Positions 56,101 to 63,412 of a DNA stretch of 64,000 nt are shown one piece after another; position 1 is the first letter of the stretch, and each line of letters opens with the position of its first letter. The notes beneath the pieces are model-generated. The model made no database searches, was not told where the DNA came from, and worked only from the letters and a program-made list of their open reading frames with translations. The stretch is from Burkholderia cepacia (GTDB taxonomy: Bacteria > Pseudomonadota > Gammaproteobacteria > Burkholderiales > Burkholderiaceae). The position numbers and the translations under genes are program-made. The DNA lies in assembly GCF_001718835.1 (NCBI RefSeq), contig NZ_CP013444.1, positions 2,294,001 to 2,358,000 of the forward strand, in the 5' to 3' direction.

Positions 56101-56146
56101 TCTGCCCACGCCGCTTGTTCCAAACCTTTCTATATATTTTGTTCAT
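50102..56146 (-). CDS. Giant trimeric autotransporter adhesin (YadA-anchored)
   Basis: 2014 residues from ATG 56146, with GGGTGA six bases upstream. The extended signal peptide region starts MNKIYRKVWNKRRGQMMVAS. A YadA-type head follows (about 90-370) with left-handed roll repeats such as SVAIGVYATASGQGAIAFGI, then a neck with AASTDAVNGSQLYATV at about 410. The stalk (about 420-1790) is mostly 43-residue repeats of the type SLSTSTSTGLSSANSSI plus SLSTSTSTGINSLSTGLSST. A second neck (TQGTDAVNLNQLNTLSTSVS) leads to the membrane anchor ending TFGAGYGYSW with a C-terminal aromatic. Trimers attach to host cells or other bacteria. Stalk length and Ser/Thr/Gly content are extreme. It is the lone gene on its transcript; a palindrome lies about 200 bp upstream. 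Confidence 0.95.
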   Translation of the reverse strand: MNKIYRKVWNKRRGQMMVASELTNGRSGGSPSRGAAIVIAVGLAAVQLASMMLASSAFAAIAVSDSGTNTNPAGTAQEGGSAGGLGASASANSIAMVGDGDCNRLTSGPFTASGVYGTGANFTGGIYGFGVQNSATSYNDPTNAGPGQTTGMQGYTANNSATGNVVQSANGVASTTAYGLQSTAMGCDAHANGWASQAYGWGASASGAGSVAIGVYATASGQGAIAFGIGAVASAMDTFAVGTLATANGQGDIAIGAQSVANSGITSGTSEQSAVALGHAATANGQNSVSIGNVAVASSAGSISIGGGASSVTNAIAVGTTASASGANSNAIGYASTAVASGGVAVGASAIANNANDVALGSGSVTAAPNAVSGTTIGGIAYSFAGTSPSSVVSVGATGAERQITNVAAGRVSAASTDAVNGSQLYATVTAINSLSTSTSTGINSLSTGLSSTNSSVTSLSTSTSTGLSSANSSISSLSTSTSTGINSLSTGLSSTNSSVSSLSTSTSTGLSSANSSITSLSTSTSTGINSLSTGLSSTNSSVSSLSTSTSTGLSSANSSISSLSTSTSTSINSLSTGLSSTNSSVSSLSTSTSTGLSSANSSISSLSTSTSTGINSLSTGLSSTNSSVTSLSTSTSTGLSSTNSSISSLSTSTSTGINSLSTGLSSTNSSVTSLSTSTSTGLSSATSSISSLSTSTSTGINSLSTGLSSTNSSVTSLSTSTSTGLSSTNSSISSLSTSTSTGINSLSTGLSSTNSSVTSLSTSTSTGLSSATSSISSLSTSTSTGINSLSTGLSSTNSSVTSLSTSTSTGLSSTNSSISSLSTSTSTGINSLSTGLSSTDSTVSSLSTSTSTGLSSATSSISSLSTSTSTSISSLSTGLSSTNSSVSSLSTSTSTGLSSANSSICSLSTSTSTGISSLSTGLSSTNSSVSSLSTSTSTGINSLSTGLSSTDSTVTSLSTSTSTGLSSANSSITSLSTSTSTGINSLSTGLSSTDSTVSSLSTSTSTGLSSANSSITSLSTSTSTGINSLSTGLSSTDSTVTSLSTSTSTGLSSANSSISSLSTSTSTGINSLSTGLSSTDSTVSSLSTSTSTGLSSANSSISSLSTSTSTGINSLSTGLSSTNSTVSSLSTSTSTGLSSANSSISSLSTSTSTGINSLSTGLSSTDSSVSSLSTSTSTGLSSANSSITSLSTSTSTGINSLSTGLSSTDSTVSSLSTSTSTGLSSATSSISSLSTSTSTGINSLSTGLSSTNSSVSSLSTSTSTGLSSANSSISSLSTSTSTGISSLSTGLSSTNSSVSSLSTSTSTGLSSANSSITSLSTSTSTGINSLSTGLSSTDSTVSSLSTSTSTGLSSANSSISSLSTSTSTGINSLSTGLSSTNSSVSSLSTSTSTGLSSATSSISSLSTSTSTGINSLSTGLSSTNSSVSSLSTSTSTGLSSATSSISSLSTSTSTGINSLSTGLSSTNSSVTSLSTSTSTGLSSANSSISSLSTSTSTGINSLSTGLSSTDSTVTSLSTSTSTGLSSANSSITSLSTSTSTGINSLSTGLSSTNSSVSSLSTSTSTGLSSANSSITSLSTSTSTGINSLSTSTSTGLSSANSSISSLSTSTSTGINSLSTGLSSTDSTVSSLSTSTSTGLSSANSSITSLSTSTSTGINSLSTGLSSTNSSMTSLSTATSTSFSSAFSSIGSLSTGLVATNSSLTSLSTSTTNYVNSLSTGLSAANSNIGSLSTSTSTAIATTNSSLSSLSTSTSTSVSSLSTGLSTANSGVASLSTGLSSTNSNVASLSTSTSTSVTSLSTGLSTTNANVTSLSTSVTNINTQLTSLSTTVSNNATRAANSTGIAADLSGSGASAPKVTAGSNSVAIGANSTDEGRSNVVSVGSSAQQRQITNVAAGTQGTDAVNLNQLNTLSTSVSQSMQNQQTQINSLGSALQQTDTMARQGIAAATALTMLPQVEPGKVINVAVGVARFAGQSGMAFGASAHLTTNGILKLGVGVAGSNRTFGAGYGYSW
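51140..54880 (-). repeat. Tandem 129-bp repeats in the adhesin stalk, about 29 copies
   Basis: The 43-codon unit recurs with small variants (NSSV/DSTV, ANSSI/ATSSI/TNSSI, GIN/SIN/GIS). Two places depart from the period: near 53330-53440 a GLSSANSSI half-unit is missing, and near the distal end GINSLSTSTSTGLSSANSS lacks a GLSST half-unit, both typical of slippage or unequal recombination. The number of units is likely to vary between strains. Bounds are approximate. Confidence 0.93.
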
Positions 56147-56913
56147 TATGTCACCCGTAACAGTTAATTATTTCGTACTACCTAATATATTGATTTGCCT
56201 TCGCCACCGATCCGATCGGACATGCTCAGCTTTGCAACATCCCGTCAGTAGCGCCCCCACCCTATACGTGAGGTCTGCCGTGATATCGATGCGACCCCAT
56301 TTATTCGACAACTCGATCACGGCCGCACGGTCGCCAACGCGCGCCCAAAACTGAATCTGAATTCAGTTTTGGTTGATGCTAACAAATTTGGATATTGATT
56401 CAGATATCTCAAACGTAAACCATTGTCAGAAGGAGAGCGCTCGCGGGTTTTCCCGAGGCAGCAACAAAAGAGGGGCATACGGGCTGCGCTAGTGGAGAAC
56501 AACGAGGCCGACACGAACGCCGCATGCGCGGGTAGCCAACAATCGGAAGACGGTAAAATACGTCCTGGTAGCGTTTCTGTAGACGAATGCGCAGCGCAAC
56601 GGAACGCTCACACTGAGTACGTTGTCACATACCAGGCTGAATGCAATTTGTAAGCATGCCAGCCTTCGAAGGGACGTTACAATTCTGAACTGCAATCCCA
56701 ACGATCTCGCCATCTAGTTTGTCCCGACCATATCGCCTCTCTTGGTAGGTCTGTGGTACGTTCCTTCTAACGATGCATTGACATGGTTCCGCAGATTCGA
56801 ATGGCGCTATTTGATCAAACTGACCAAGCGAAGACTGCTATGCAATTGTTTCAAAAATAGATAACATCCTGACTGATTTTAATAAATCAATCACTTAGCA
56901 AAGGGAAAATTTA
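56147..56913. other. Divergent intergenic region of the adhesin and TetR genes
   Basis: About 770 bp, AT-rich near both gene starts. It contains the palindrome at 56345-56372; a further GATTCAGATATCTC at about 56399 resembles one arm loosely. No reading frame with a ribosome site or motif is seen. Likely all regulatory or decayed. Confidence 0.45.
56345..56372. promoter_or_regulatory. Perfect 28-bp palindrome between the adhesin and a TetR gene
   Basis: Arms CCAAAACTGAAT (56345-56356) and ATTCAGTTTTGG (56361-56372) are exact reverse complements with a 4-bp centre CTGA. It lies about 200 bp before the adhesin start and about 540 bp before the divergent TetR start. The length fits a TetR-dimer operator; on RNA it could also be a hairpin, followed by TTGATG rather than a T run. 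Confidence 0.55.
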
Positions 56914-57597
56914 ATGCGATCGCTGCGCAGAGCAAGTAAGAAAGAAAATAATGAGGCCTCCGACTCTGGCCGGCGACGTAAAACCACTGGGGAGAGCCGT
57001 GCTCGGATTCGCTCGCGCTCGCGATTGATTTCAGCTGCAGAAGCAGTGATGGCACGCCGCGGAGTGGAGGGATCAACAATTCAAGAAATAACAGAAGCAG
57101 CAGATGTCGGCATCGGCACGTTCTACAATCACTTCAGCAGCAAAAATGAACTTGCAAGAGCTGTTTTTGAGTCCCGCGCCGAGGAACTAGCAAGCGTTTT
57201 TGATCAAATCAGTCGGAACGTCAGCGATCCTGCGCGACGGATCGCATACATACAACGCACTTACATCCAGAGATCAATCGCAGATACGGTTTGGGGTTGG
57301 TTCCAAGTCCACGCTGAATCAGCCTTACAACAGATGGAAAAGACGTTTTTCGAGCGAGCAAAAAAAGATATACTCGACGGCGTGGTGTTGCATCGATTTA
57401 CGTGTGGTGACTGCATCGACACTGCAGTAAAAATAACACTTTGCTCCCTTGTTGCAACCACGAAGAGCATCCTGGAAGATCGCGCAGGCCCAACCGCAAT
57501 GTACGAAGTAACGGAATTGATGCTACGGATGTACGGCGTGCCAGCATCAGAAGCCGCGACTCTTGCCAGAGAATCAGTTCCCGACTTCGAAGTATAG
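56914..57597 (+). CDS. TetR-family regulator divergent from the adhesin
   Basis: 227 residues from ATG 56914, with AAAGGGA eight bases upstream. A long basic N-terminal arm (MRSLRRASKKENNEASDSGR, then RRKTTGESRARIRSRSRLIS) precedes the helix-turn-helix STIQEITEAADVGIGTFYNH with FSSKNELARAV. The effector domain has two cysteines in CGDCIDT. Extended arms in TetR proteins can add minor-groove contacts. It is the nearest regulator to the adhesin and the palindrome; control of the adhesin is inferred. The gene end (57597) abuts an IS3 remnant. Confidence 0.9.
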   Translation: MRSLRRASKKENNEASDSGRRRKTTGESRARIRSRSRLISAAEAVMARRGVEGSTIQEITEAADVGIGTFYNHFSSKNELARAVFESRAEELASVFDQISRNVSDPARRIAYIQRTYIQRSIADTVWGWFQVHAESALQQMEKTFFERAKKDILDGVVLHRFTCGDCIDTAVKITLCSLVATTKSILEDRAGPTAMYEVTELMLRMYGVPASEAATLARESVPDFEV

Positions 57598-57658
57598 GGG
57601 TAGCCGACAAGCCGATATGGCCTCGGCGCGGCTGCGGAACCATTCGCGGTTTAGCAAT

Positions 57659-59013
57659 GGAGGTATCCGGAATTTCGTGTGTGAGGCGGGTTGAGATTCA
57701 GATTCCAATGTTGAATCGTTCCGGGTAAAGCAGTGCGAACTGCGTCATGGCGCTCTTCCAATCGTGCCGAGAGCCGGTTCACTTGGCCACGACGTTGCGC
57801 AGCGCCAGCCAGATCAGTTTGAGCGCGGCCTCGTCCGACGGGAAGTGGCCGCGCGCGTTGATGATCTTCCGAAGCTGCATGTGCAACGACTCGATCGCGT
57901 TGGTCGTATATACAATTTTCCGGATGTCAGGCGCGAAGGCGTAGAACGGAATCACCTGATCCCAGGCTCGGCGCCAGAGCGCGGCAATCGGAGGGGATTT
58001 CCTACCCCACGGGCTCGTATCGAACGCGTCCAGCGCCACGGCGGCCGCTTCAGCTGACGGCGCCCGATAGACTTCCTTGAGCGCCGCTGCGACCGATTTC
58101 CTGTCCTTCCAGCTGGCGAAGTCCAGTGAGTTCCGGATTAGATGCACGATGCAGGTCTGGACCGTCGTTTCCGGGAACACCGTGTTGATCGCTTCCGGGA
58201 AGCCCTTCAGGCCGTCGACCACGGCGATCAGGATGTCCTGCACGCCGCGCGGCTTCAGGTCGTTCACCACCCGCAGCCAGAACTTGGCCCCCTCGGTCTG
58301 CTCGATCCAAAGGCCCAGCACATCACGCGTGCCGTCGCGCCGCACGCCCAGCGCCAGGTAGATCGCCTTGTTGCGCACGACGCCTTCGTCGCGGATCTTG
58401 ACGCGCAAAGCGTCGAAGAACACGACCGGGTACATCGGCTCGAGCGGCCGCTGCTGCCATTCGCGTACCTTATCGATCACGGCATCGGTCACCGTGCTAA
58501 TGAAGTCCGGCGATACCTCGATGCCGTACATCTCCAGCAGGAAACCCTGAATCTCCCGCACGCTCATGCCGCGTGCGTACATCGCGATGATCTTGTCGTC
58601 GAAGCCGGTGAAGCGCCGCTCGCCCTTGGCGATCAGCACCGGATCGAAGGTGCCTTCGCGGTCGCGCGGAATCTCGACGTCGAGCAGGTCATCGTCGGTC
58701 GCAATGCGCTTGCGGCTGGTGCCGTTGCGATGGTTCGTGCGGCCTACCGGCTTGGCTTCGCCCTTCTCGTACCCCAAGTGGTGGGTCAGTTCGCCGCCCG
58801 GCGCGCGCTCGAAGTTTGCCTTCTTGAGCGCCGCGAGCTGCTCGTTGATCGTCGCCCGATCCAGCGTTCCGGGTACCAGTTGCTTGATGAGTTCCGGGTC
58901 CAGGTTCAAGCCCTTGCCCGGCTCAATCGTCACTTCCTCCTTGCGTTTGCGTGGCATAAAGTGGCTCCTTGGCCATCAGTTTATGCCTCACACACAAAGA
59001 TTCGGATAGGCTC
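57659..59013 (-). mobile_element. IS256-family element, 1355 bp with 8-bp target duplication
   Basis: TTAGCAAT flanks both sides (57651-57658 and 59014-59021), an 8-bp duplication as expected for IS256. Inner ends share TATCCG and GTGTGTGAGGC. It is inserted in the IS3 remnant; removing it restores ...RDELLNREWFRSR in that transposase. So it arrived after the IS3 element. Confidence 0.88.
57779..58957 (-). CDS. IS256-family transposase, C-terminally truncated by a stop codon
   Basis: 392 residues from ATG 58957 (MPRKRKEEVTIEPGKGLNLD), GGAG upstream. Mutator-type DDE residues: VVFFDALRVKI (D), AVVDGLKGFPEAI (D), and TTNAIESLHMQLRK (E). Translation ends RNVVAK at a TGA (57779-57781); continuing in the same frame gives TGSRHDWKSAMTQFALLYPE and RFNIGI before the next stop, the normal family end, so the codon was probably TGG (Trp). 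About 27 residues are lost; activity may be reduced or abolished. Confidence 0.87.
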   Translation of the reverse strand: MPRKRKEEVTIEPGKGLNLDPELIKQLVPGTLDRATINEQLAALKKANFERAPGGELTHHLGYEKGEAKPVGRTNHRNGTSRKRIATDDDLLDVEIPRDREGTFDPVLIAKGERRFTGFDDKIIAMYARGMSVREIQGFLLEMYGIEVSPDFISTVTDAVIDKVREWQQRPLEPMYPVVFFDALRVKIRDEGVVRNKAIYLALGVRRDGTRDVLGLWIEQTEGAKFWLRVVNDLKPRGVQDILIAVVDGLKGFPEAINTVFPETTVQTCIVHLIRNSLDFASWKDRKSVAAALKEVYRAPSAEAAAVALDAFDTSPWGRKSPPIAALWRRAWDQVIPFYAFAPDIRKIVYTTNAIESLHMQLRKIINARGHFPSDEAALKLIWLALRNVVAK

Positions 59014-59923
59014 TTAGCAATTCGTCTCGCAGTTTGCCGTTGAAGCTTTCGACGAATCCGTTTTGCCATGGACTGCCAGGTTCAATGAAGGCCGGACCAA
59101 TTGTAGCGTCTAGCAGCCAGCGCATGACCTTGGCATCAGTAAATTCGGCGCCGTTGTCTGACCGGACAAACGCGGGCTTACCGTACAGCCGCATGAGTCG
59201 CGATAGCGTCAAGATCACGTCCTGCGACCGCAGGCTGGCGTCAACCTCAATCGCCAGGCACTCGCGGGTGTATTCATCGATCACGCATAGCATCTTCAAG
59301 GCCCGGCCATCCACCAATTAATCGTGCACGGAGTCATAGTTCCAAACCGAATTCGGCTGTGTGGCGCCTGGCACGCGTATGCCGTCACCGCAACGACGTC
59401 GGCGAGGACGTCGGCGCGGAATGTTGAGCTGCAGGGCTCGCCACATTCGCCGTACGCGCGATTCGCCCAACGCCAGCCAGGCCGCCATCAGCCGCTCGCC
59501 TAAACTTCGATCCTTCTCCGGTTGCTTGAGCGTATAAGTCACCCCTCGGCGGCTCAGTCCCAGGTAACGACATGCCTTGCATTGCGAGAGCCCCGCCGGA
59601 GTCAGGACTTCCAGCGCTTCGCGCCGGCCCGTCGGGTGGTCATTTTTTACGGCTGAACTCCTTCAGGCCGTCGATTACCAGCATCTGTTCGGCGATCAAG
59701 CGCTTGAGCCGATCGTTCTCCGATTCCAGTTCCTTGCGCCGACGCGCATCAGCCACGTCCATCCCGCCGAACTTGTTGCGCCCACGATAGAACGTCTGTT
59801 CCGAAATGTTGTGCCGCTTGCATCGATCCTTCACCGGCTCATCCCGGCTCTCGGCCTCGCGCAAGATGCGGATGATCTACTCGTCGGTAAATCGCTTCTT
59901 TACCGAGTCCTCGTGTCCCTAGG

Positions 59924-59959
59924 ATAAAAGAGAACTCACTTATAAAAGAGAACTCACTT
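59924..59959. repeat. Tandem duplication of an 18-bp sequence
   Basis: ATAAAAGAGAACTCACTT occurs twice head to tail (59924-59941 and 59942-59959) at the edge of the IS3 remnant. It may be a slippage product at the IS end or an old insertion scar. Confidence 0.75.
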
Positions 59960-60045
59960 GCCGGATGGCAACAAGAAATGTCTCCGGTCAACCGGTTGGT
60001 GCGCGTTTGCTGTACGTAGCGCGGCCCAAATCAGCTCGCAACCCA

Positions 60046-60477
60046 TCACCCTTGCGAATGAGCGGGTACGCGAAAGTCCAGCGTGTTTGCACGCTGAGCC
60101 CGCTCCAGCGCGTCGAGGTAACGATGGGTGGGGACTGTGGCAAGCTGTCGATCATGAGCGACAACTAATGTCTTGAGCGCGGTCCGCTCGTCGTCCGTCA
60201 ACATCCACGGCCCACCCTGCCCAGCGCGCGCAACGCACTCATCGAGTGCGACCTCAGAGCGCCGAAACAATTCAAGATCACCGCTGACATCTAGATAGAC
60301 CGAGAGTTGCAGTACGTTAGACAATATGACGATCGTGGCGATGTCGCCGCGGCCAGTATCGAGCGCGGCAAGCGCAAGGTGGTGCTTCAAGGAAAGGCTG
60401 CGCACCTGGTCCATGGGCAGAGGTAGCAATAGCGCTTTCCTGAGTGGTCTGCGACCAGACCGAGAATGTTTCCGCAT
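60046..60477 (-). CDS. Small soluble protein, paralogous family copy 3 of 3
   Basis: 143 residues from ATG 60477 (MRKHSRSGRRPLRKALLLPL). Shared blocks: basic tail, LLLPLPMDQVRSLSLKHHLA, LALAALDTGRGD, an acidic middle (LELFRRSEVALDECVARAGQ) and LVVAHDRQLATVPTHRYLDA. It is closest in the last block to copy 2 (ATVP-HRYL). It lies between the IS3/IS256 tangle and the AlpA-like gene. No DNA-binding motif is obvious. Function unknown. Confidence 0.7.
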   Translation of the reverse strand: MRKHSRSGRRPLRKALLLPLPMDQVRSLSLKHHLALAALDTGRGDIATIVILSNVLQLSVYLDVSGDLELFRRSEVALDECVARAGQGGPWMLTDDERTALKTLVVAHDRQLATVPTHRYLDALERAQRANTLDFRVPAHSQG

Positions 60478-61372
60478 GTTTCGGCTTTTCGCTCAATTAG
60501 AAGACAACAGCGCTGAGTGTACATTGCATCCGATTTCGGTCACCGGCCGGCAGAGAACTCGTTGTGTCGCGCCCGAACCGTAAAATCGCTCGGAAATCAC
60601 GTGTCCCCTGATTCGCGCCGCGTTCCGCAACAACGGCGGCCAATCGCTCGACCTTGCACGCAGCGCATCGACCTCGGCCACCGCGCCACGAGCAGCTTGA
60701 CGAGCCCTTCACATCACCTACGCTTCCTGATTGCTTTCTGTCAGATATTTTGTCCGTGTCGAGACATGTGCTTGCGGATCTAACCAACCATCGAGGACCG
60801 CACATCGTGAGTTCCAGCGCAATTCAGAGCGCTGTCTCGTCATTCAGTACTGGAATTCTGGTGCTCGTGAAGTGGCTAATCTCCACCTGCCGGCGTTGCT
60901 CTAACCTGTGCTCCAGGCTCTCCGGCCGTCTTTTTTATGCCCGGCGAAGGGGTTCGACGATGGCTGCAGGTCAGCCACCGAGTCCTTTCAACGCTTTCGC
61001 ATGACCGACGAACTTCGTTCACGGCAGGCTTGCGGCCCTACCAAGGGTCAGCGGGTTCCACCTTCTCTGGATCAGCCGACGCGGCGACAAACATTCCGAT
61101 GTCTGCTCGCCAGTGCGCTCGCGCCTACATGGGATGCCCGGAGACGCGAACCGGTCATTGTGCGGATTCGGCCCTCACGCTTGCGATTTGACGTCACTTA
61201 AACGTGGTGGCGTGTGCGATAGCCAACAAGCTGGGCCCAACTGCCGCGCGATCGTCGCTATATTTCCCCTCCGTTCTCGCGCCTAAGCTCTCCGATGTCA
61301 CCGACGTGGTACCCGCTACCGCGGTTGAATCGCCGTTCCGAATTTTTGACCAGTACGGAGACGTCGGCAAAC
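60478..61372. other. Gene-poor stretch next to the integration module
   Basis: About 900 bp. Open frames exist in all directions but none shows a family motif, signal peptide or ribosome site; they read like GC-rich noise. A GGCC-rich run before TTTTTT near 60915-60935 might act as a weak terminator on the forward strand. No RNA gene is seen. Confidence 0.35.
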
Positions 61373-61591
61373 TTAGCGCCTTCTAGCTGCCGTATTCTCG
61401 GGCGGCAACAGGTCAGCAACCGGGCGAGTGTCCGCCCACGCCTGAACCTCATGTACGAGCCATCCCACCCGCCGACCCGATAGCAGTCGAGGCTCAGGGA
61501 AGGTTTTCTCACGTACGAGCTTCTGTACCGTTGCCGGAGATAGCGAGAGCGCCTCCGCCACTTCTTTCAGCGAGAAACAAATCTTCAACAC
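61373..61591 (-). CDS. AlpA-like excisionase/regulator
   Basis: 72 residues from GTG 61591, chosen because GGAGGTGA (plus 61597-61604) lies five bases upstream. The winged helix-turn-helix reads CFSLKEVAEALSLSPATVQK, LVREKTFPEPRLLSGRRVGW, then LVHEVQAWADTRPVADLLPP: the AlpA/MerR-like excisionase pattern (P-x-P...R-x-x-W). In P4-type islands AlpA activates the integrase and aids excision. It lies about 470 bp downstream of the integrase on the same strand. Confidence 0.85.
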   Translation of the reverse strand: MLKICFSLKEVAEALSLSPATVQKLVREKTFPEPRLLSGRRVGWLVHEVQAWADTRPVADLLPPENTAARRR

Positions 61592-62057
61592 GGACGTCAC
61601 CTCCAGGCCAATGCCATCGACACCTTGTCTGCGCGCAGGCTTTGTCAACACGAACAACAGGGAGTCGATGATGTGCAGCAAGCCTTTCGTGCAAACGATT
61701 GGCCACGCATATACAAATTTAATCACTAATGTCACGTGCAGCAAAAGCGTTCACAGCAACCAAATTCCGTTTAGCTGTACTTCCATTGGCACGATGGGTT
61801 TCCGCGAAGTTCCGCCGTAGTCCTCTACCAAAAGAGGCTGAGCCAAACTTTCTTGCAGCCCGGCTCCAGTGCGTTGATTCTACTCGATTCAAGGACGATA
61901 AAGAGCGCATGGGAATGACATGTCAAGGGAGAAGCGCCATTTCGCGCCCTACTTATTGGGATATCGCTGCACACATTTGCTAGTTGACTGTCGAAATTAA
62001 GCTCGGATGCCAGCGTCCAGCCACCGTCGAATAGCAGTCACTATCGGTATTCACCAC
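61592..62057. other. Stretch between the AlpA-like gene and the integrase
   Basis: About 470 bp. A forward frame at 61729-61983 and others are open but show no family motif. Any promoter of the AlpA-like gene should lie near 61620-61750, which is AT-rich in part. Confidence 0.35.
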
Positions 62058-63332
62058 CTATTTCCTCGCGGAATACGTCCCAGCAATGGACTCCAAGCGA
62101 TGCGACAACTGCGTGAGCCACTCGCGTCGCTCTCTGTCATAGGTGTGTCTGTTATAGACGCCGAGGATTCCTGGCTGTACATGTCCAAGGACTGCCTCGG
62201 CGACTTCATTAGGACATCCCAACATTGCAAGCAGCGTCCGCACCGTACGTCGAAGATCGTGGGCTGACCAATGCGTGACAGGCAAACGCGGCCGCTCATG
62301 TTTCGGCGCAATCTTGCAATATGGTTGATGATAATAGACACCGTGCTGGACTACGGTCTGGTCCATCGACGTTCCAAGCGACGAAGGAAACAAAAACGCG
62401 CCCCTAGCCTGATCGAGGCGCCGTCGCACAACGACCTCAGCACGACCAACGAGCGGTACGCGCAGATCGGTTGCCCTATCGTTTTGCAGCCCTTTGGTCT
62501 TGTGTTTCGGGATAGTCCACCAAAGGCCGTCGGCTTCCTCCACCACCTCGGTGCTCTCCATGGCGACGATCTCGCCACCCCTCGCGCCAGTCCAAAGATA
62601 GAGCGTCAATGCGTCAGCAACTGTCAAACTGAAATTCGGCAACCACCGGATCAACGTGCCGAGTTCGTCAACCGAAAGCACTCGTTTTTGCGTCCCGGTG
62701 TATTTGCCCTCGACCTTGCGACCTTTGCTCTTTAAGCGCCCTCTTAAAACATCCTTCCACCAATTCGCCGTATTCTCGGGAAGGCGCCCGGCATCAAGCG
62801 CATAGTTCCAGGCACCACCAAGCTCCATGCGAAGGCGCGCCGCAACCATGGGCGTCGACCGGTACGAATCGAGGAAATCGAACGCCTGGGCACGTGTGAT
62901 GGTCACGGCGCTAGCATCCGCAATAGGCCCCAGCATCGCCCTAAACATGCGGGCGACCTCGACCGCCCCCTTGGCTTTCCGATTTGGTTCCACATGGCCT
63001 TCCAGATAGTCGCGGCACAGCTCCCTGACCGTGTAGCTGGTCGGAGATGGACGAGCGACCGCCTCTTCCCGCTTTCGACATGGAGTGGAAAGCTCGGCGC
63101 CAGAATCGCGCTCGGCGCGACTCTTTTCCCACGCGGAGATTGCTGAAGCAAACGCCATCGCCGGCCACTCGCCGAGCTTCACCTGCCGCATGCGACCGTC
63201 GACCGGCGACTTGTAGCGATACGTCCAGGATTTGCGACTCGCCGAGGCTTGAAGGCGAAGCCCCGGAAACCCCTCAAAGGTCATGTGTTCGCCGTTCGGC
63301 AGCTTGGCGACGATGCGGGCATCGAAACGCAT
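62058..63332 (-). CDS. P4-type tyrosine recombinase (island integrase)
   Basis: 424 residues from ATG 63332 (MRFDARIVAKLPNGEHMTFE), chosen because GAGG lies seven bases upstream; an upstream frame to 63398 is open but lacks such a site. N-terminal DUF4102-like arm-binding domain (SWTYRYKSPVDGRMRQVKLG). The catalytic domain has R in LWTGARGGEIVAME, H-x-x-R in SAHDLRRTVRTLL, the second H in LGHVQPG and the nucleophile Y in GVYNRHTYDRERREWL. All residues needed look intact. It integrates and, with the AlpA-like protein, may excise an island whose edge is near ribA. Three repeats lie at its start. Confidence 0.93.
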   Translation of the reverse strand: MRFDARIVAKLPNGEHMTFEGFPGLRLQASASRKSWTYRYKSPVDGRMRQVKLGEWPAMAFASAISAWEKSRAERDSGAELSTPCRKREEAVARPSPTSYTVRELCRDYLEGHVEPNRKAKGAVEVARMFRAMLGPIADASAVTITRAQAFDFLDSYRSTPMVAARLRMELGGAWNYALDAGRLPENTANWWKDVLRGRLKSKGRKVEGKYTGTQKRVLSVDELGTLIRWLPNFSLTVADALTLYLWTGARGGEIVAMESTEVVEEADGLWWTIPKHKTKGLQNDRATDLRVPLVGRAEVVVRRRLDQARGAFLFPSSLGTSMDQTVVQHGVYYHQPYCKIAPKHERPRLPVTHWSAHDLRRTVRTLLAMLGCPNEVAEAVLGHVQPGILGVYNRHTYDRERREWLTQLSHRLESIAGTYSARK

Positions 63333-63340
63333 TCTTCCCT

Positions 63341-63412
63341 CGGCGTAGGTTTTTTCCAAGAGCAGCATACGCGGCGTAGGTTTTCTGCACAACGCCACAG
63401 AAACCTACGCCG
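63341..63412. repeat. Three copies of a 12-bp motif at the integrase start
   Basis: CGGCGTAGGTTT occurs at 63341-63352 and 63372-63383 in direct orientation and at 63401-63412 inverted. The last two make a dyad, extended by TTCTG/CAGAA. The first lies just upstream of the integrase start. This fits binding sites for the integrase arm domain, the AlpA-like protein or an autorepressor. Confidence 0.7.

Larger units (their letters stand above)
57598..59930 (-). pseudogene. IS3-family element remnant, split by an IS256 element
   Basis: Reverse strand. OrfA near 59640-59900 reads KRFTDE, a TAG at 59877-59879, then IIRILREAESRDEPVKDRCK and RKKFGG-like text (here RNKFGGMDVADARRRKELES). OrfB reads TLKQPEKDRSLGERLMAAWL, a TAA near 59318, then LKMLCVIDEYTRECLAIEVD, FVRSDNGAEFTDAKVMRWLL and ENGFVESFNGKLRDELL-type sequence (here QNGFVESFNGKLRDELL). 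The IS256 element interrupts after that; the reading resumes at 57598-57658 as NREWFRSRAEAIS. The 3' end is lost next to the TetR stop. Inactive. Confidence 0.85.

Noticed and set aside
58142..59017. 291-codon forward frame opposite the IS256 transposase
   Set aside because: Antisense shadow of a GC-rich transposase gene with intact motifs on the reverse strand.
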